Assembly: GCA_003149065.1 (NCBI GenBank)
Contig: QGFZ01000001.1
Span: forward strand, 372,001-436,000
Source: Ruminococcaceae bacterium R-25
GTDB lineage: Bacteria > Bacillota > Clostridia > Saccharofermentanales > Saccharofermentanaceae
Reading direction: 5' to 3'
Length of the DNA stretch: 64,000 nucleotides
Part shown: positions 36,514 to 44,730 of the stretch, in pieces
Numbering within the stretch: the stretch's first letter is position 1
Layout of the letters: each line of letters opens with the position of its first letter
Program-made: the position numbers and the translations under genes
Notes under the pieces: model-generated
The model's input: the letters and a program-made list of their open reading frames with translations, nothing else
Database searches by the model: none
What the model was told of the DNA's origin: nothing

Positions 36514-37491
36514 TTATTTTTTCTCAGGATCGAAGTTTGCCAGAGGGTTGCTCTCTATCGCGCGGTGCAATGCCTCGTCATCAACGTGCGTATAGATCTG
36601 TGTAGTTGAGACGCTCTGGTGTCCTAATATCAGCTGAAGATTTCTTATATCGACTTTGCCGTACTTATACATAAGAGTAGCAGCAGTATGTCTGAGCTTA
36701 TGCACTGAATAGACTCTTGTATCAATTCCTGCTTCTTCAAGAAGGCGCTTTATCGTTATCTGGATCATGTCATCTGATATCCTCGTTCCGCGCTTAGACA
36801 CGAACAGGGCCTTTTCAGCAGAAGGCTTGATCTTCAGCGTTGCTCTCTTGTTCATCCAGTCATCTATAGCCTCAAGACAAGCGTCGTTAAGATAGATCGT
36901 ACGCTCTTTATTACCTTTACCGATTACGGTTAATGTAGTGCCGTGAATATCATTTATATTGATGCCTCTGAGCTCAGATAAACGCATTCCGCAGTTAAGG
37001 AAGAGTGTAAGCATGCAGTAGTCGCGCTCGTTGGATTCCTTGGGTGAATCGTAAGCGGCCTTAAGGAGTTCCTGACTCTGCTCGAGCGTAAGATATTTTG
37101 GCATGCGCTTGCCAATCTTGGGTGTCTCTATGTCGTATGCAGGGTTGTTATCGATGAGCCTTTTCTTTGAGTGCAGATATTTAAAAAAACTCTTCAGGGA
37201 CGCAATATGCCTTGCTCTTGCGGAGTTGGACTGTTTTCGCGAACGGGAAAGCCAGATAACGAAGGCGAGAAGATCGTCAGTTGTTACCTTGTTTAAGATC
37301 TTTGCATCGATATCGGAGATGTCGATCTCTTCTAACGGTGTGTCCTGTGGGACAAGCCCTCTGTCGAGCTTTAAGAACCTTGCGAAAAGAATGAGGTCAT
37401 AGCGGTATTCCTTGACTGTGTTTTCCGAACGGCCGAGAGCAGCTTCCATATAGCTTAAGTAATTCTCGAGAAGCGGAAATGTCGGTGTCAT
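36514..37491 (-). CDS. XerC/XerD-like tyrosine recombinase
   Basis: 325 residues. N-terminal SAM-like core-binding domain (NYLSYMEAALGRSENTVKEY), C-terminal catalytic domain with Arg in NCGMRLSELRGI, the HKLRHTAATLMYKYG box (HxxR), LGHQSVSTTQIYTHV (His and nucleophilic Tyr). These are the XerD-type features for resolving chromosome dimers or for integration. No element boundaries or dif-like site were seen beside it, so a housekeeping Xer role is plausible. Ribosome binding site AAAGGAGG lies upstream. It ends base to base with the convergent flavodoxin gene. Confidence 0.9.
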   Translation of the reverse strand: MTPTFPLLENYLSYMEAALGRSENTVKEYRYDLILFARFLKLDRGLVPQDTPLEEIDISDIDAKILNKVTTDDLLAFVIWLSRSRKQSNSARARHIASLKSFFKYLHSKKRLIDNNPAYDIETPKIGKRMPKYLTLEQSQELLKAAYDSPKESNERDYCMLTLFLNCGMRLSELRGININDIHGTTLTVIGKGNKERTIYLNDACLEAIDDWMNKRATLKIKPSAEKALFVSKRGTRISDDMIQITIKRLLEEAGIDTRVYSVHKLRHTAATLMYKYGKVDIRNLQLILGHQSVSTTQIYTHVDDEALHRAIESNPLANFDPEKK

Positions 37492-37632
37492 AAAGCTCTA
37501 AGACCTCCTTTTCTGGTATTCGGAATAATTATATTACAAATATCCGGATTCAAGTGTTTATGCCTGGATAATTAATGATAAAGTGTATAGGTATCAGACA
37601 GATAACTACTTGTAAATACGGGGAGCACGATC

Positions 37633-38580
37633 ATGATCCTGACTAACGAAGAACTTAAGAAGATATATTTCGGAGCATATGAATTTGAGGAGACTCCTGA
37701 TGGATTCCTTAAGGCAAACCAGTACACAAAAGCGCAGATGGAGTATTTTAAGGGTGCTTTTGATATGTGGTACGAGAGGTGCGACGCCTCCACAGCCAAG
37801 ACCTTGGAGTTGAGGACTGATGCTTCGAAAATTTCTTTTGACTATAAGTTCTTATGGAAGTGTTCGGAGGATTCTGTCGAGCTTTATGTTGACGGCTTGG
37901 CCTCTCAGATCTTTTACGTTAAGGATATGAAGGAAGAGGGACACCTCGAGTTTACTCTGCCTGAAGGCGTGCATGATGTTGTTATCTATCTTGTTGCCGA
38001 CGCGACGCTCGTCATAAAGGACTTTTCTATTGATTCATCTTATGAGGTACCCGTAAAGGATACCAAAGTCCTCTGGCTCGGTGATTCGATCACACAGGGC
38101 TACGGACCTCTGCGTTCATCGGAGACATATGTAAGCATTGCTAACCGCGAGCTTAACTGGGACATAATAAACCAGGGAATAGGCGGATATATCTACGATA
38201 AGAAGTCACTCATGAAGATGCCCGGGTACGATCCTGACAAGATCGTAGTGGCTTTGGGCACAAACCAGTATGGTGACGGTCCTGAAGCAGTTGAAGAATA
38301 CTATGAGACCCTTACCGGCATATATGGCACGGAAAAGCCCATCCTTTGCATTTCTCCCATATGGAGAGGTGATAATCTGGAAGCTCTTCCTGTCTTTTAT
38401 GCCTTCTGCGAAAAGGTAAGAACGATAGCAGGCAGATATCCCAACATCACTGTAATAGACGGCCTGAGCCTCGTTCCGCACCTTGAAGAGTACTATCTCG
38501 ATAATCTTCACCCGAACTGCCTCGGTACGGAAACTTATGCTGCAAATCTCGTAAAGGCGATCAGAAAGAACGGTTTCTGA
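37633..38580 (+). CDS. SGNH/GDSL hydrolase, probable carbohydrate esterase
   Basis: 315 residues. Residues 1-140 form a beta-rich N-terminal domain like the CE2-type carbohydrate-binding module; the SGNH domain begins with VLWLGDSITQGYGP (catalytic Ser), includes VALGTNQYGDGP (block III-like Asn) and ends with the DNLHPN dyad (Asp/His). No signal peptide, so it would act inside the cell on imported acetylated sugars. The gene is preceded by GGGGAGC. Confidence 0.85.
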   Translation: MILTNEELKKIYFGAYEFEETPDGFLKANQYTKAQMEYFKGAFDMWYERCDASTAKTLELRTDASKISFDYKFLWKCSEDSVELYVDGLASQIFYVKDMKEEGHLEFTLPEGVHDVVIYLVADATLVIKDFSIDSSYEVPVKDTKVLWLGDSITQGYGPLRSSETYVSIANRELNWDIINQGIGGYIYDKKSLMKMPGYDPDKIVVALGTNQYGDGPEAVEEYYETLTGIYGTEKPILCISPIWRGDNLEALPVFYAFCEKVRTIAGRYPNITVIDGLSLVPHLEEYYLDNLHPNCLGTETYAANLVKAIRKNGF

Positions 38581-38649
38581 CGATTTTGCAGGGTTTGTCA
38601 AAATGGTACAAATCTAACATAGCAAATTGGCTTAAAAGACCTGCATTTG

Positions 38650-38677
38650 TTGACTATTACCAATATTTTGGTATTTC
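38650..38677 (+). promoter_or_regulatory. Candidate promoter of asd with an embedded palindrome
   Basis: TTGACT (38650-38655) followed 16 bases later by the weak TATTTC; the spacer holds the perfect inverted repeat TACCAA-TATT-TTGGTA (38658-38673), placed where a repressor would block RNA polymerase. A second possible -10 (TATATAA) lies near 38692. The leader to the asd start is over 100 bases. Confidence 0.5.
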
Positions 38678-38813
38678 ATTTTTCGCACTTGTTATATAAA
38701 AGGTGTTGTGCTAATATGTGTTTGCTCGAAAGACAAATGTGCGCGGTACGCGGACAAACGAGCCAAATAATACCACGGTGAAAGCCCGTGAAGAGACAAT
38801 GGAGTATTTAGAA

Positions 38814-39899
38814 ATGGAACAGAAACTGAAAGTCGGCATTATCGGAGCTACAGGTTATGTCGGACAAAGATTTATCACACTTCTCGCAGACCACCCCTGG
38901 TTTGAGATCGTTGCTTTATGCGCATCTCCGAGATCTGCCGGTAAGACTTACGAAGAGGCAGTTGAGGGAAGATGGAAGCTTGATATACCTTGCCCGGAAT
39001 TCGTAAAGAAGATGGTAGTTTACGGTACAGACAATATCGAAGAATATTGCAAGCAGATCGACTTCACTTTCTGCGCTGTAGATATGAAGAAGGATGAGAT
39101 TCGCGCTTTGGAAGAAAAGATCGCTAAGCTCGAGTGCCCTGTAGTTTCCAACAACTCAGCTAACAGATGGACAGAAGATGTTCCTATGATCATCCCTGAG
39201 GTAAACGCAGATCACGCTCAGCTTATCGAAGCTCAGAAGAAGAGACTCGGTACACAGAGAGGATTCATTGCTGTTAAGCCTAACTGCTCTATCCAGAGCT
39301 ACGTTCCTGCTCTTACACCTTTCCTTAAGAATGGTATCAAGCAGATCTCCGTATGCACATATCAGGCTATCTCCGGTGCCGGCAAGACATTCAAGGACTG
39401 GCCTGAGATGGTAGGAAACGTAATTCCTTATATCGGCGGTGAAGAGGAGAAGTCCGAGAAGGAGCCTCTTAAGGTTTGGGGTCAGTTCGCAGGCGATCAC
39501 ATCGAGCTTGCAAAGAATCCTGTTATCTCCGCTCAGTGCTACCGTGTAGCTGTTCAGGAAGGTCATACGGCTGCAGTTTCCGTATCCTTCGAGAACAAGC
39601 CTTCCAAGGAAGAGCTCATCTCTGTATGGAATTCTTATGAGAGCGAAGCAGTTAAGCTCGGTCTTCCTTCAGCTCCTAAGCACTTCCTCCAGTACATTGA
39701 CGAGGATAACCGTCCCCAGCCTAAGCTTGACGCCAACTTCGAGAACGGCATGGGCGTATCCGTAGCAAGACTCAGAGAAGATAACATCTTCGATTACAAG
39801 TTCTGCTGCCTCTCACACAATACTTTAAGAGGCGCTGCAGGCGGCGGTGTTCTTACAGCTGAGCTCCTTGTAGCAAAGGGATACATTCAGGCAAAATAA
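38814..39899 (+). CDS. asd: Aspartate-semialdehyde dehydrogenase
   Basis: 361 residues from the ATG at 38814 (GGAG 9 bases before); an ATG 15 bases upstream has no such site. Rossmann motif KVGIIGATGYVGQRF, catalytic cysteine in NCSIQSYVP, the SGAGKTFKDWPEM segment and the VPxIxPxVN-like loop place it in the archaeal/fungal-type ASADH group. It reduces aspartyl phosphate to the semialdehyde in lysine, threonine and methionine synthesis. Monocistronic, with a palindromic promoter upstream and a strong terminator after it. Confidence 0.93.
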   Translation: MEQKLKVGIIGATGYVGQRFITLLADHPWFEIVALCASPRSAGKTYEEAVEGRWKLDIPCPEFVKKMVVYGTDNIEEYCKQIDFTFCAVDMKKDEIRALEEKIAKLECPVVSNNSANRWTEDVPMIIPEVNADHAQLIEAQKKRLGTQRGFIAVKPNCSIQSYVPALTPFLKNGIKQISVCTYQAISGAGKTFKDWPEMVGNVIPYIGGEEEKSEKEPLKVWGQFAGDHIELAKNPVISAQCYRVAVQEGHTAAVSVSFENKPSKEELISVWNSYESEAVKLGLPSAPKHFLQYIDEDNRPQPKLDANFENGMGVSVARLREDNIFDYKFCCLSHNTLRGAAGGGVLTAELLVAKGYIQAK

Positions 39900-39915
39900 T
39901 TAAGGTTTTGTAAGA

Positions 39916-39960
39916 AATTTCCGGCTTGAGCAAATAATAGCTTCAAGCCGGAAATTTTCT
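39916..39960 (+). terminator. Terminator after asd
   Basis: AATTTCCGGCTTGA pairs perfectly with TCAAGCCGGAAATT (14 bp), then TTCTC. Confidence 0.9.
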
Positions 39961-39961
39961 C

Positions 39962-39990
39962 TTGACTTAATTAAACTTAATTACTATACT
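39962..39990 (+). promoter_or_regulatory. Promoter of the tRNA(CAT)-tRNA-Tyr unit
   Basis: TTGACT (39962-39967), 17-base spacer, TATACT (39985-39990); the first tRNA begins 39 bases later. Confidence 0.85.
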
Positions 39991-40029
39991 AATCAAGCGC
40001 TTTGAGAAAAGCACGTGTAGTGTGGATGT

Positions 40030-40106
40030 GGGCCTTTAGCTCAGTTGGTCAGAGCTCCCGGCTCATAACCGGTTGGTCCTGGGTTCGAGTCCCCGAAGGC
40101 CCACCA
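40030..40106 (+). tRNA. tRNA with CAT anticodon (elongator Met, or lysidine-modified Ile)
   Basis: 77 nt with encoded CCA. Acceptor GGGCCTT pairs with AAGGCCC, loop CTCATAA holds the CAT anticodon. A normal G1-C72 pair excludes initiator tRNA. The TTTAGCTCAGTTGGT arm and CTCATAACC loop recall tRNA-Ile2, whose C34 becomes lysidine; elongator Met is equally possible. Confidence 0.92.
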
Positions 40107-40129
40107 TTACACAACATTTGAATATATAT

Positions 40130-40214
40130 GGGAAGATTCCCGAGCGGCCAAAGGGAACAGACTGTAAATCTGTCGTCACTGACTTCGGTGGTTCGAATCC
40201 ACCTCTTCCCACCA
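40130..40214 (+). tRNA. tRNA-Tyr (anticodon GTA), integration target
   Basis: 85 nt class II tRNA with encoded CCA. Acceptor GGGAAGA pairs with TCTTCCC; anticodon stem CAGA/TCTG with loop CTGTAAA (anticodon GTA). The integrase gene lies 174 bases downstream pointing toward it, so its 3' end is the likely attachment core. Confidence 0.95.
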
Positions 40215-40217
40215 TAG

Positions 40218-40252
40218 AGGGTTTATCAGGTTCGGTAAACCCTTTATTATTT
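40218..40252 (+). terminator. Terminator after tRNA-Tyr
   Basis: AGGGTTTA pairs with TAAACCCT around TCAGGTTCGG, followed by TTATTATTT. Confidence 0.8.
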
Positions 40253-40349
40253 CTAGCGAAAGCCTTATTTTACAAGGACTTCAGGGTTTTGGCCTTTCTA
40301 CAACTTATCTACGCAAATTCACCCAAATTCACTTGAGTTTACGAAAATT

Positions 40350-40382
40350 GTGGTAAATTCGTGGTAAATTTGTGGTAAGGTC
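40350..40382. repeat. Three 11-bp direct repeats, candidate integrase arm-type sites
   Basis: GTGGTAAATTC, GTGGTAAATTT and GTGGTAAGGTC stand head to tail at 40350, 40361 and 40372, with no gap, between tRNA-Tyr and the integrase stop. A 10-11 bp period places them on one DNA face, as for the arm sites bound by the N-terminal domain of lambda/Tn916-type integrases. Degenerate CAAATTCAC words precede them at about 40,312-40,330. Confidence 0.7.
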
Positions 40383-40387
40383 TGAGC

Positions 40388-41656
40388 TCATACTGCAAGA
40401 TTTTTACCACTGGATTCTAGCAGTGAGATCTCTTTCATCTTGAAATTTTCCGAAGCGTCCGTATAGGTATTAAGAGTGATTCCTACTTCGTGGTGTCCCA
40501 TGATATCGGCTGTGGCCTTGATGTCGGCTCCGGCTTCTCTCATTCTTGTTGCAAACGTATGCCTTAACATGTGGTTGTGGACATGAGGAAAGCTTGTGAG
40601 ACCGTTTACAGAGCCTTTGCTCTTGATTTCCTTGTCGATCGCTATCGAAATCCTGTCAAGCTTGTGATTGAGCTTCTTGAGGTGATACAAATCGCCATTG
40701 CTGTCAAGAAATACGAAGTCCTTGTAACCGCCGACACTGTCTTTACAGTGTATGCCGCATGATTCCTGGCGATATTTCTCCTCTAGGAGCGCTTCTCTGA
40801 CCTTGGAACTCATGGGAATACATCTTTCACTTGTCTTGGTCTTCGGCGGATTCAGGGCCATTTCTGAGCCTTTTCTGCCATCGTATACCAGCGTGTGGTT
40901 GATATAGATCACATTATTCTCAAAACTGACGTCTTTCCATCTTAGGGCGCATAGCTCTCCGACTCTGATTCCTGTGTATAGCATTACGGTAAAAAGAGGG
41001 AAGAGGTAGTGGTAAGTGCCGGGCCTGCTTAAGTATTCTTCAAAAGCAGCCTGTTCTGTGCCTGTAAGTGCCCTGACTTCCTTTACGGTACCAGAATATT
41101 TGCGGTTAAGCTCTTTAATTGCTCCGGTACAGGGATTGGTTTTTATTACTCCGTCCTTCACAGCTACATTGAGGATCATGGTAAGGACTACGTTAATACT
41201 GCTTACTATTGAAATTCCCAGTCCTCGATTCTCAATGAAGTCTTTGTAAAACATTACGACCTTACTGTAACTTAGATCTTCGAGTGCTATGGATCCGATG
41301 TTGGGTTCGATATATCGGGTGTAGAGTCTTAAGTAGGTATCTAAGGTTGATTGTCTGATCCCGCTCTTAACTCTTTTCCAGATCTCAAAATAAGTGCTGA
41401 CTGTAGCATTTGCTCCTGTCTTCGCATCTTCACACAGCCGCTCAATCGGGGTTGTGTCTGTTCCGATGTTCTTTGAAACAATTAAAGTGCCACTTAAGAT
41501 AGCATTTTCTTTGTCTCGTAACTCGTCGAGCGATCTGGCATAAACCGAGCGTCTGACCCGATTTTCAGTCCATCTGTACTCAAAGGTTCCGTTTCTTCTT
41601 AGGTATTCTCCTTCCTTTAATCTTACTCTTCCTTTTGTATATCTAGTTTTGATCAT
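40388..41656 (-). CDS. Site-specific tyrosine integrase of the element
   Basis: 422 residues. The N-terminus has an AP2-like arm-binding region (RVRLKEGEYLRRNGTFEYRW), then the SAM-like core-binding domain (STYFEIWKRVKSGIRQSTLD), then the catalytic domain with Arg in YTGIRVGELCALRW, the HMLRHTFATRMREAG box, GHHEVGITLNTYTDA with His and Tyr. This is the Tn916/phage integrase architecture. It is encoded beside its probable attachment site with its 3' end facing tRNA-Tyr. The excisionase lies upstream on the same strand. Confidence 0.95.
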   Translation of the reverse strand: MIKTRYTKGRVRLKEGEYLRRNGTFEYRWTENRVRRSVYARSLDELRDKENAILSGTLIVSKNIGTDTTPIERLCEDAKTGANATVSTYFEIWKRVKSGIRQSTLDTYLRLYTRYIEPNIGSIALEDLSYSKVVMFYKDFIENRGLGISIVSSINVVLTMILNVAVKDGVIKTNPCTGAIKELNRKYSGTVKEVRALTGTEQAAFEEYLSRPGTYHYLFPLFTVMLYTGIRVGELCALRWKDVSFENNVIYINHTLVYDGRKGSEMALNPPKTKTSERCIPMSSKVREALLEEKYRQESCGIHCKDSVGGYKDFVFLDSNGDLYHLKKLNHKLDRISIAIDKEIKSKGSVNGLTSFPHVHNHMLRHTFATRMREAGADIKATADIMGHHEVGITLNTYTDASENFKMKEISLLESSGKNLAV

Positions 41657-41753
41657 TAATTTATCCTCCCTAAATCCAAAAGGAATGAGAGCTTAAGTTG
41701 ATTATAGCTTCAGCCCCCATTCCGAACAATACATGTTCTGTACGATTAAAGGG

Positions 41754-41951
41754 TCAGATTGAATACTTCTTGTAAAGGTATTCTTCGAAAGGCTTCCGTT
41801 TGATTAGGCGCCTGCTGCCGCTCCATAAAACATAAGGGCAGTTGGGATCGTTTGTCATGGAACGTATCTTATTGACGCCTATATTGAAATATTCGGCAGC
41901 CTCTTCTGGTGTGAGCAGAGACTTCTCTGCGATTGATAACTGATTTTTCAT
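41754..41951 (-). CDS. Excisionase (Xis-like winged-helix protein)
   Basis: 65 residues from an ATG at 41951 behind AAAGGAC; the frame is open further upstream, but without matching features. The motif LLTPEEAAEYFNIGVNKIRS followed by WSGSRRLIKRKPFEEYL is the MerR-like excisionase family of Tn916 (about 67 residues). It bends DNA to bias the integrase toward excision. It is followed by the integrase gene, as in Tn916. Confidence 0.85.
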   Translation of the reverse strand: MKNQLSIAEKSLLTPEEAAEYFNIGVNKIRSMTNDPNCPYVLWSGSRRLIKRKPFEEYLYKKYSI

Positions 41952-42125
41952 AGAAAGTCCTTTGCAATTCTTAAGAATAAACGGACATATTTTCAGCAGA
42001 CGCTGTGTCTGCTTGTTTTTGATAAAGATGCCCGTATTTACCGTCCACTCCCGGGCTTGAAGTCTGCCTCCAATATAAAGGTTTTTCTTCGGATTCTTTT
42101 CTCCGGGGTTTGCATAACCCCTCAT

Positions 42126-42448
42126 AGGACTCTCACCTCCGGTAGGATCTCTCCGGCTACATTCATTGGGTGCGACGGCTCACGGTATCTCAACACCGCT
42201 TCAACGCTCAGCCTGTGACTATGCAGAAGTATCATTATTGCTGCCGTATGTTCTGGCCTCACCGCATATGCCTTGCGGTTTCCGTGGCTGTGGCTATTCC
42301 AAATTGGATAAGCAGTTCCACGTTTGGCTCTCTACGACAGGAACGTAAGAGAAAAGCTGCTATTCAGTTTTAAAGAAACGCTATGGGAGGATGAGATGAA
42401 GTCCTCCTATATGTATAGGGAAGCAGAAGGGGGTGGTGTGACATTTTT
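42126..42448. other. Gap between the excisionase and the sigma-like gene, no supported gene
   Basis: About 320 bases. Short open frames on the plus strand at 42,166-42,373 overlap each other, lack ribosome binding sites and resemble no family. The stretch from 42,140 to 42,330 has higher GC than its surroundings and several CGG/CCG words, so a structured RNA or an origin-like site is possible, but I found no clean stem. Confidence 0.4.
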
Positions 42449-42907
42449 TTATTTCAAATTCTTCAAAATATTATGTTTTAACTTACTGAGGATTCTCTTT
42501 TTCCTTTTGTTAACGGCTGATCTTTCTTTCCCGATGTGTTCGGCATATGCTTTTTCGGTCATACCGTTGAAGTAAATAGCCTCAATTAGTTCAAGCTCTG
42601 CAGCTTTAAGAGACTTCAAAGCTGCAGAAAGAGCTTTGCGCTCCTGTTCTTTAGCAAACTTTTCGATTTCGTCTCTGCTGGCTATTTCGCACTCGACAAC
42701 AAACTCATCAAAGCGTTCCCACGCTTCCAACGTATCTTCGGTGCCATCCAACTGAGATAACGGGATCTGGTGTTCGTAGAAGCTGGATTCGTTATCTTCC
42801 AAATTCCATTGTGTTCTTGTGAAAACTTCGTATACTTCTTTGGATACTTCGACAAGCTCATACTTGCCGGTAGTTGTGTTAAAAACTGAGACTTTATATT
42901 CTTTCAT
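42449..42907 (-). CDS. Sigma-70 region 4-like regulator of the integrative element
   Basis: 152 residues. The C-terminal 60 residues (AELELIEAIYFNGMTEKAYA, EHIGKERSAVNKRKKRILSK) are a sigma-70 region 4-type helix-turn-helix, as in the small sigma-like proteins of Tn916-type elements. The N-terminal half is acidic and unassigned. It would activate element transcription. Ribosome binding site AAGGAGAA precedes the ATG. Confidence 0.8.
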   Translation of the reverse strand: MKEYKVSVFNTTTGKYELVEVSKEVYEVFTRTQWNLEDNESSFYEHQIPLSQLDGTEDTLEAWERFDEFVVECEIASRDEIEKFAKEQERKALSAALKSLKAAELELIEAIYFNGMTEKAYAEHIGKERSAVNKRKKRILSKLKHNILKNLK

Positions 42908-42998
42908 GATGATTTCTCCTTGAATTTGATAGATGTAAGGCTTGGTTCACTGAGAAATCACGGATAACTGTCGATGTATGTCTGCCATAGACGCATAA

Positions 42999-43032
42999 AA
43001 AAGTCCTTTCCGGTCAGCCGGAGAGGACTTTT
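42999..43032 (-). terminator. Terminator of the ImmA/zinc-ribbon operon
   Basis: AAAAGTCCTTTCCGG pairs with CCGGAGAGGACTTTT (15 bp, one wobble) around TCAG; the minus strand continues into a T run. It ends transcripts from the two genes to the right and insulates the sigma-like gene. Confidence 0.88.
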
Positions 43033-43064
43033 GTTAGAGTCGTACGATGTAAGGTCAAATAAAA

Positions 43065-43127
43065 CGGCGCCCTACGTATCTTCAGACAGTACTATTGCTG
43101 TACTATCTTCTGACTCGTACGACGCCG
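43065..43127. other. Long multi-segment hairpin of unknown role
   Basis: CGGCG (43065-43069) pairs with CGCCG (43123-43127), then TACG/CGTA, CAGA/TCTG and AGTAC/GTACT nest inside around loop TATTGCT. An outer GTCGTACGA/TCGTACGAC repeat overlaps. It lies in the 180-base gap after the ImmA operon terminator; it could be a small RNA, a regulator site or a transfer-type origin structure. Confidence 0.5.
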
Positions 43128-43213
43128 ACCGCATAATCTTTTAGAGATTAGCTCCGTTGACCATTACAAGTTGGGGTATATTTTGTTGTCAGTTATTAGC
43201 TTGCTGTTCTAGG

Positions 43214-43498
43214 CTACCAGGCAAAGTCCGGAAGGATATGTATTCCTGGGTAAACTTTTGGCGTTTTCTGATGCTTAAAGTACTTGGTGTCCAATACTGA
43301 TATCCTGTTGCAGCGAGGACATTTGATATCAAAGTGGCCCTGGCAGTCATAGACATACATAATGGCATAACCGCATCTGGGGCAGCGCAAAGCCCTTTTT
43401 ACCATGCCTTCGACCTCTTTTCTGCAAAGCTCTTCCTTTTCTTTTAATGTTTCGTTGAGAAAACTATCATCAAAGGGGTCAAATTTCTTGTGGCTCAT
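43214..43498 (-). CDS. Small zinc-ribbon protein, Com-like
   Basis: 94 residues. Two CxxC pairs (CPRCGYAIMYVYDCQGHFDI followed by KCPRCNRIS) form a treble-clef-like zinc ribbon of the same layout as the phage Mu Com translational regulator. The N-terminal 35 residues are charged. Its start overlaps the end of the ImmA/IrrE gene by 20 bases, so the two are coupled. The function here is not known. Confidence 0.7.
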   Translation of the reverse strand: MSHKKFDPFDDSFLNETLKEKEELCRKEVEGMVKRALRCPRCGYAIMYVYDCQGHFDIKCPRCNRISVLDTKYFKHQKTPKVYPGIHILPDFAW

Positions 43499-44219
43499 AG
43501 GGGAATACCTCCTTGCTCTCTGCTTGGAAGGACAAAGGCCTGACTTCGATTAAGTTGAGTTCTTTCAGCCTTATCATCAGGGCAGTGATAGAGACTTTCA
43601 TTTCATTGGCTATACGAAGAAGCATGGCTTGATCGTACTTGCTGATTCCGTAATTCTCATATCGGGTTACCTTGTGGGTGTTAAGGTATGTCTCCAGATA
43701 CTTAAGCACAATGTGCTTTGGCATTAGAAGGCAAGCAGATATTCGATCAGCCTGGATTTCGTAAATGCTAAATTCATCAGTGAGCAGCTGCTGATTGAAG
43801 TTAGCTTCAGCATCAAATGCATGATTATGATAAGCAGCCTGATTACCATATATTCGACTGGTAATAACATGCCCGGCTTCATGACCCAATACGAAACGTC
43901 TTTTTGATTCGTTGCCGGGAGTGGTGAGGTACTTATCGAGAACTATGGTGTCTCTGTCATAAACAACATCACGCTTTCTGCCGTTACGATAGATCCTGAT
44001 CTTCGTTACACCATCGCTTACAAAACCCAAACAATTTGATTTTGCTGCAATAGCTTCATAAACAACGGTGCAGTGCAGATAGTTAAGAACAAAACTATCT
44101 ATGTCAACTGAAGGGAGGACTTTATTGCTTGCGCCAATACTGCTGAAGTATTGATCCAACATCTGAGAACATGTCAATTCGATCTCATCATTATTCATAA
44201 ACTTAAAACTCTTCATCAC
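43479..44219 (-). CDS. ImmA/IrrE-family metallo-endopeptidase
   Basis: 246 residues. The zinc-binding motif GHEAGHVITSRIYG (HExxH) and the later EIQADRISACLLMP are diagnostic of ImmA/IrrE. Such enzymes cleave an XRE-type repressor and so derepress integrative elements such as ICEBs1. No XRE repressor gene sits next to it here, which is unusual; the only XRE gene in the island is 17 kb away in a restriction system. The C-terminus is helical. Confidence 0.88.
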   Translation of the reverse strand: MMKSFKFMNNDEIELTCSQMLDQYFSSIGASNKVLPSVDIDSFVLNYLHCTVVYEAIAAKSNCLGFVSDGVTKIRIYRNGRKRDVVYDRDTIVLDKYLTTPGNESKRRFVLGHEAGHVITSRIYGNQAAYHNHAFDAEANFNQQLLTDEFSIYEIQADRISACLLMPKHIVLKYLETYLNTHKVTRYENYGISKYDQAMLLRIANEMKVSITALMIRLKELNLIEVRPLSFQAESKEVFPYEPQEI

Positions 44220-44730
44220 TTACTCCTATGATCGAAATGATAGTTTGCCGTTATCTTTTTCCGAAAGCTAGCATACGGGTGTCAGATGCAGGCGTTTCCT
44301 TTTCGTTTGAAATAATAGAACTATTACAAACGAATGTTCGTTTTGTGACAAAAGAATAACATGCTGAAGTTTGCATTTCAATACGAATAATAGGTCAGAA
44401 AACCTTGAAAAATGTAATATTTCCCGGTGAAATAATAGAATCAATTATTCTGAGAATTGTTACATTTTTACATTGCCGGTTGACAGACTATAAGTACGAT
44501 TAATAGAACAGTAGTGTTGCTAAAATATTAGATTGCGCTTTTTTTTAGAGTGCGTTAATGCATGTTTATTGATAAAAATATAACACTCTTATGTAGAAAA
44601 CTATCCTTTTTCAACTAAATAAGTTCAAGTGTTATATGTTCAATGTAATGCACGGTTCAATTTTGATCTATACCATAGTCCAAAGAATAGTGACGATAAA
44701 AAGAAAGTTATAACTTATGTATTTCCTTAT
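44220..44730. other. AT-rich gap upstream of the ImmA gene with operator-like repeats
   Basis: About 510 bases between the ImmA start and the stop of the next minus-strand gene. No gene is seen. CAAACGAATGTTCGTTTTG (44325-44343) is a near-perfect palindrome around TG. GAAATAATAGAA occurs twice (near 44307 and 44430), the second inside AATAATAGAATCAATTATT, another imperfect palindrome. These may be operators for the element regulator. Confidence 0.55.

Noticed and set aside
42166..42373. Two overlapping plus-strand open frames of 60-67 residues
   Set aside because: No ribosome binding site, no similarity to any family, and they overlap each other in different frames.
44325..44343. LexA box
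   Set aside because: The palindrome CGAA-TG-TTCG has a two-base centre, not the four-base spacing of the CGAAC-N4-GTTCG Firmicute LexA site.
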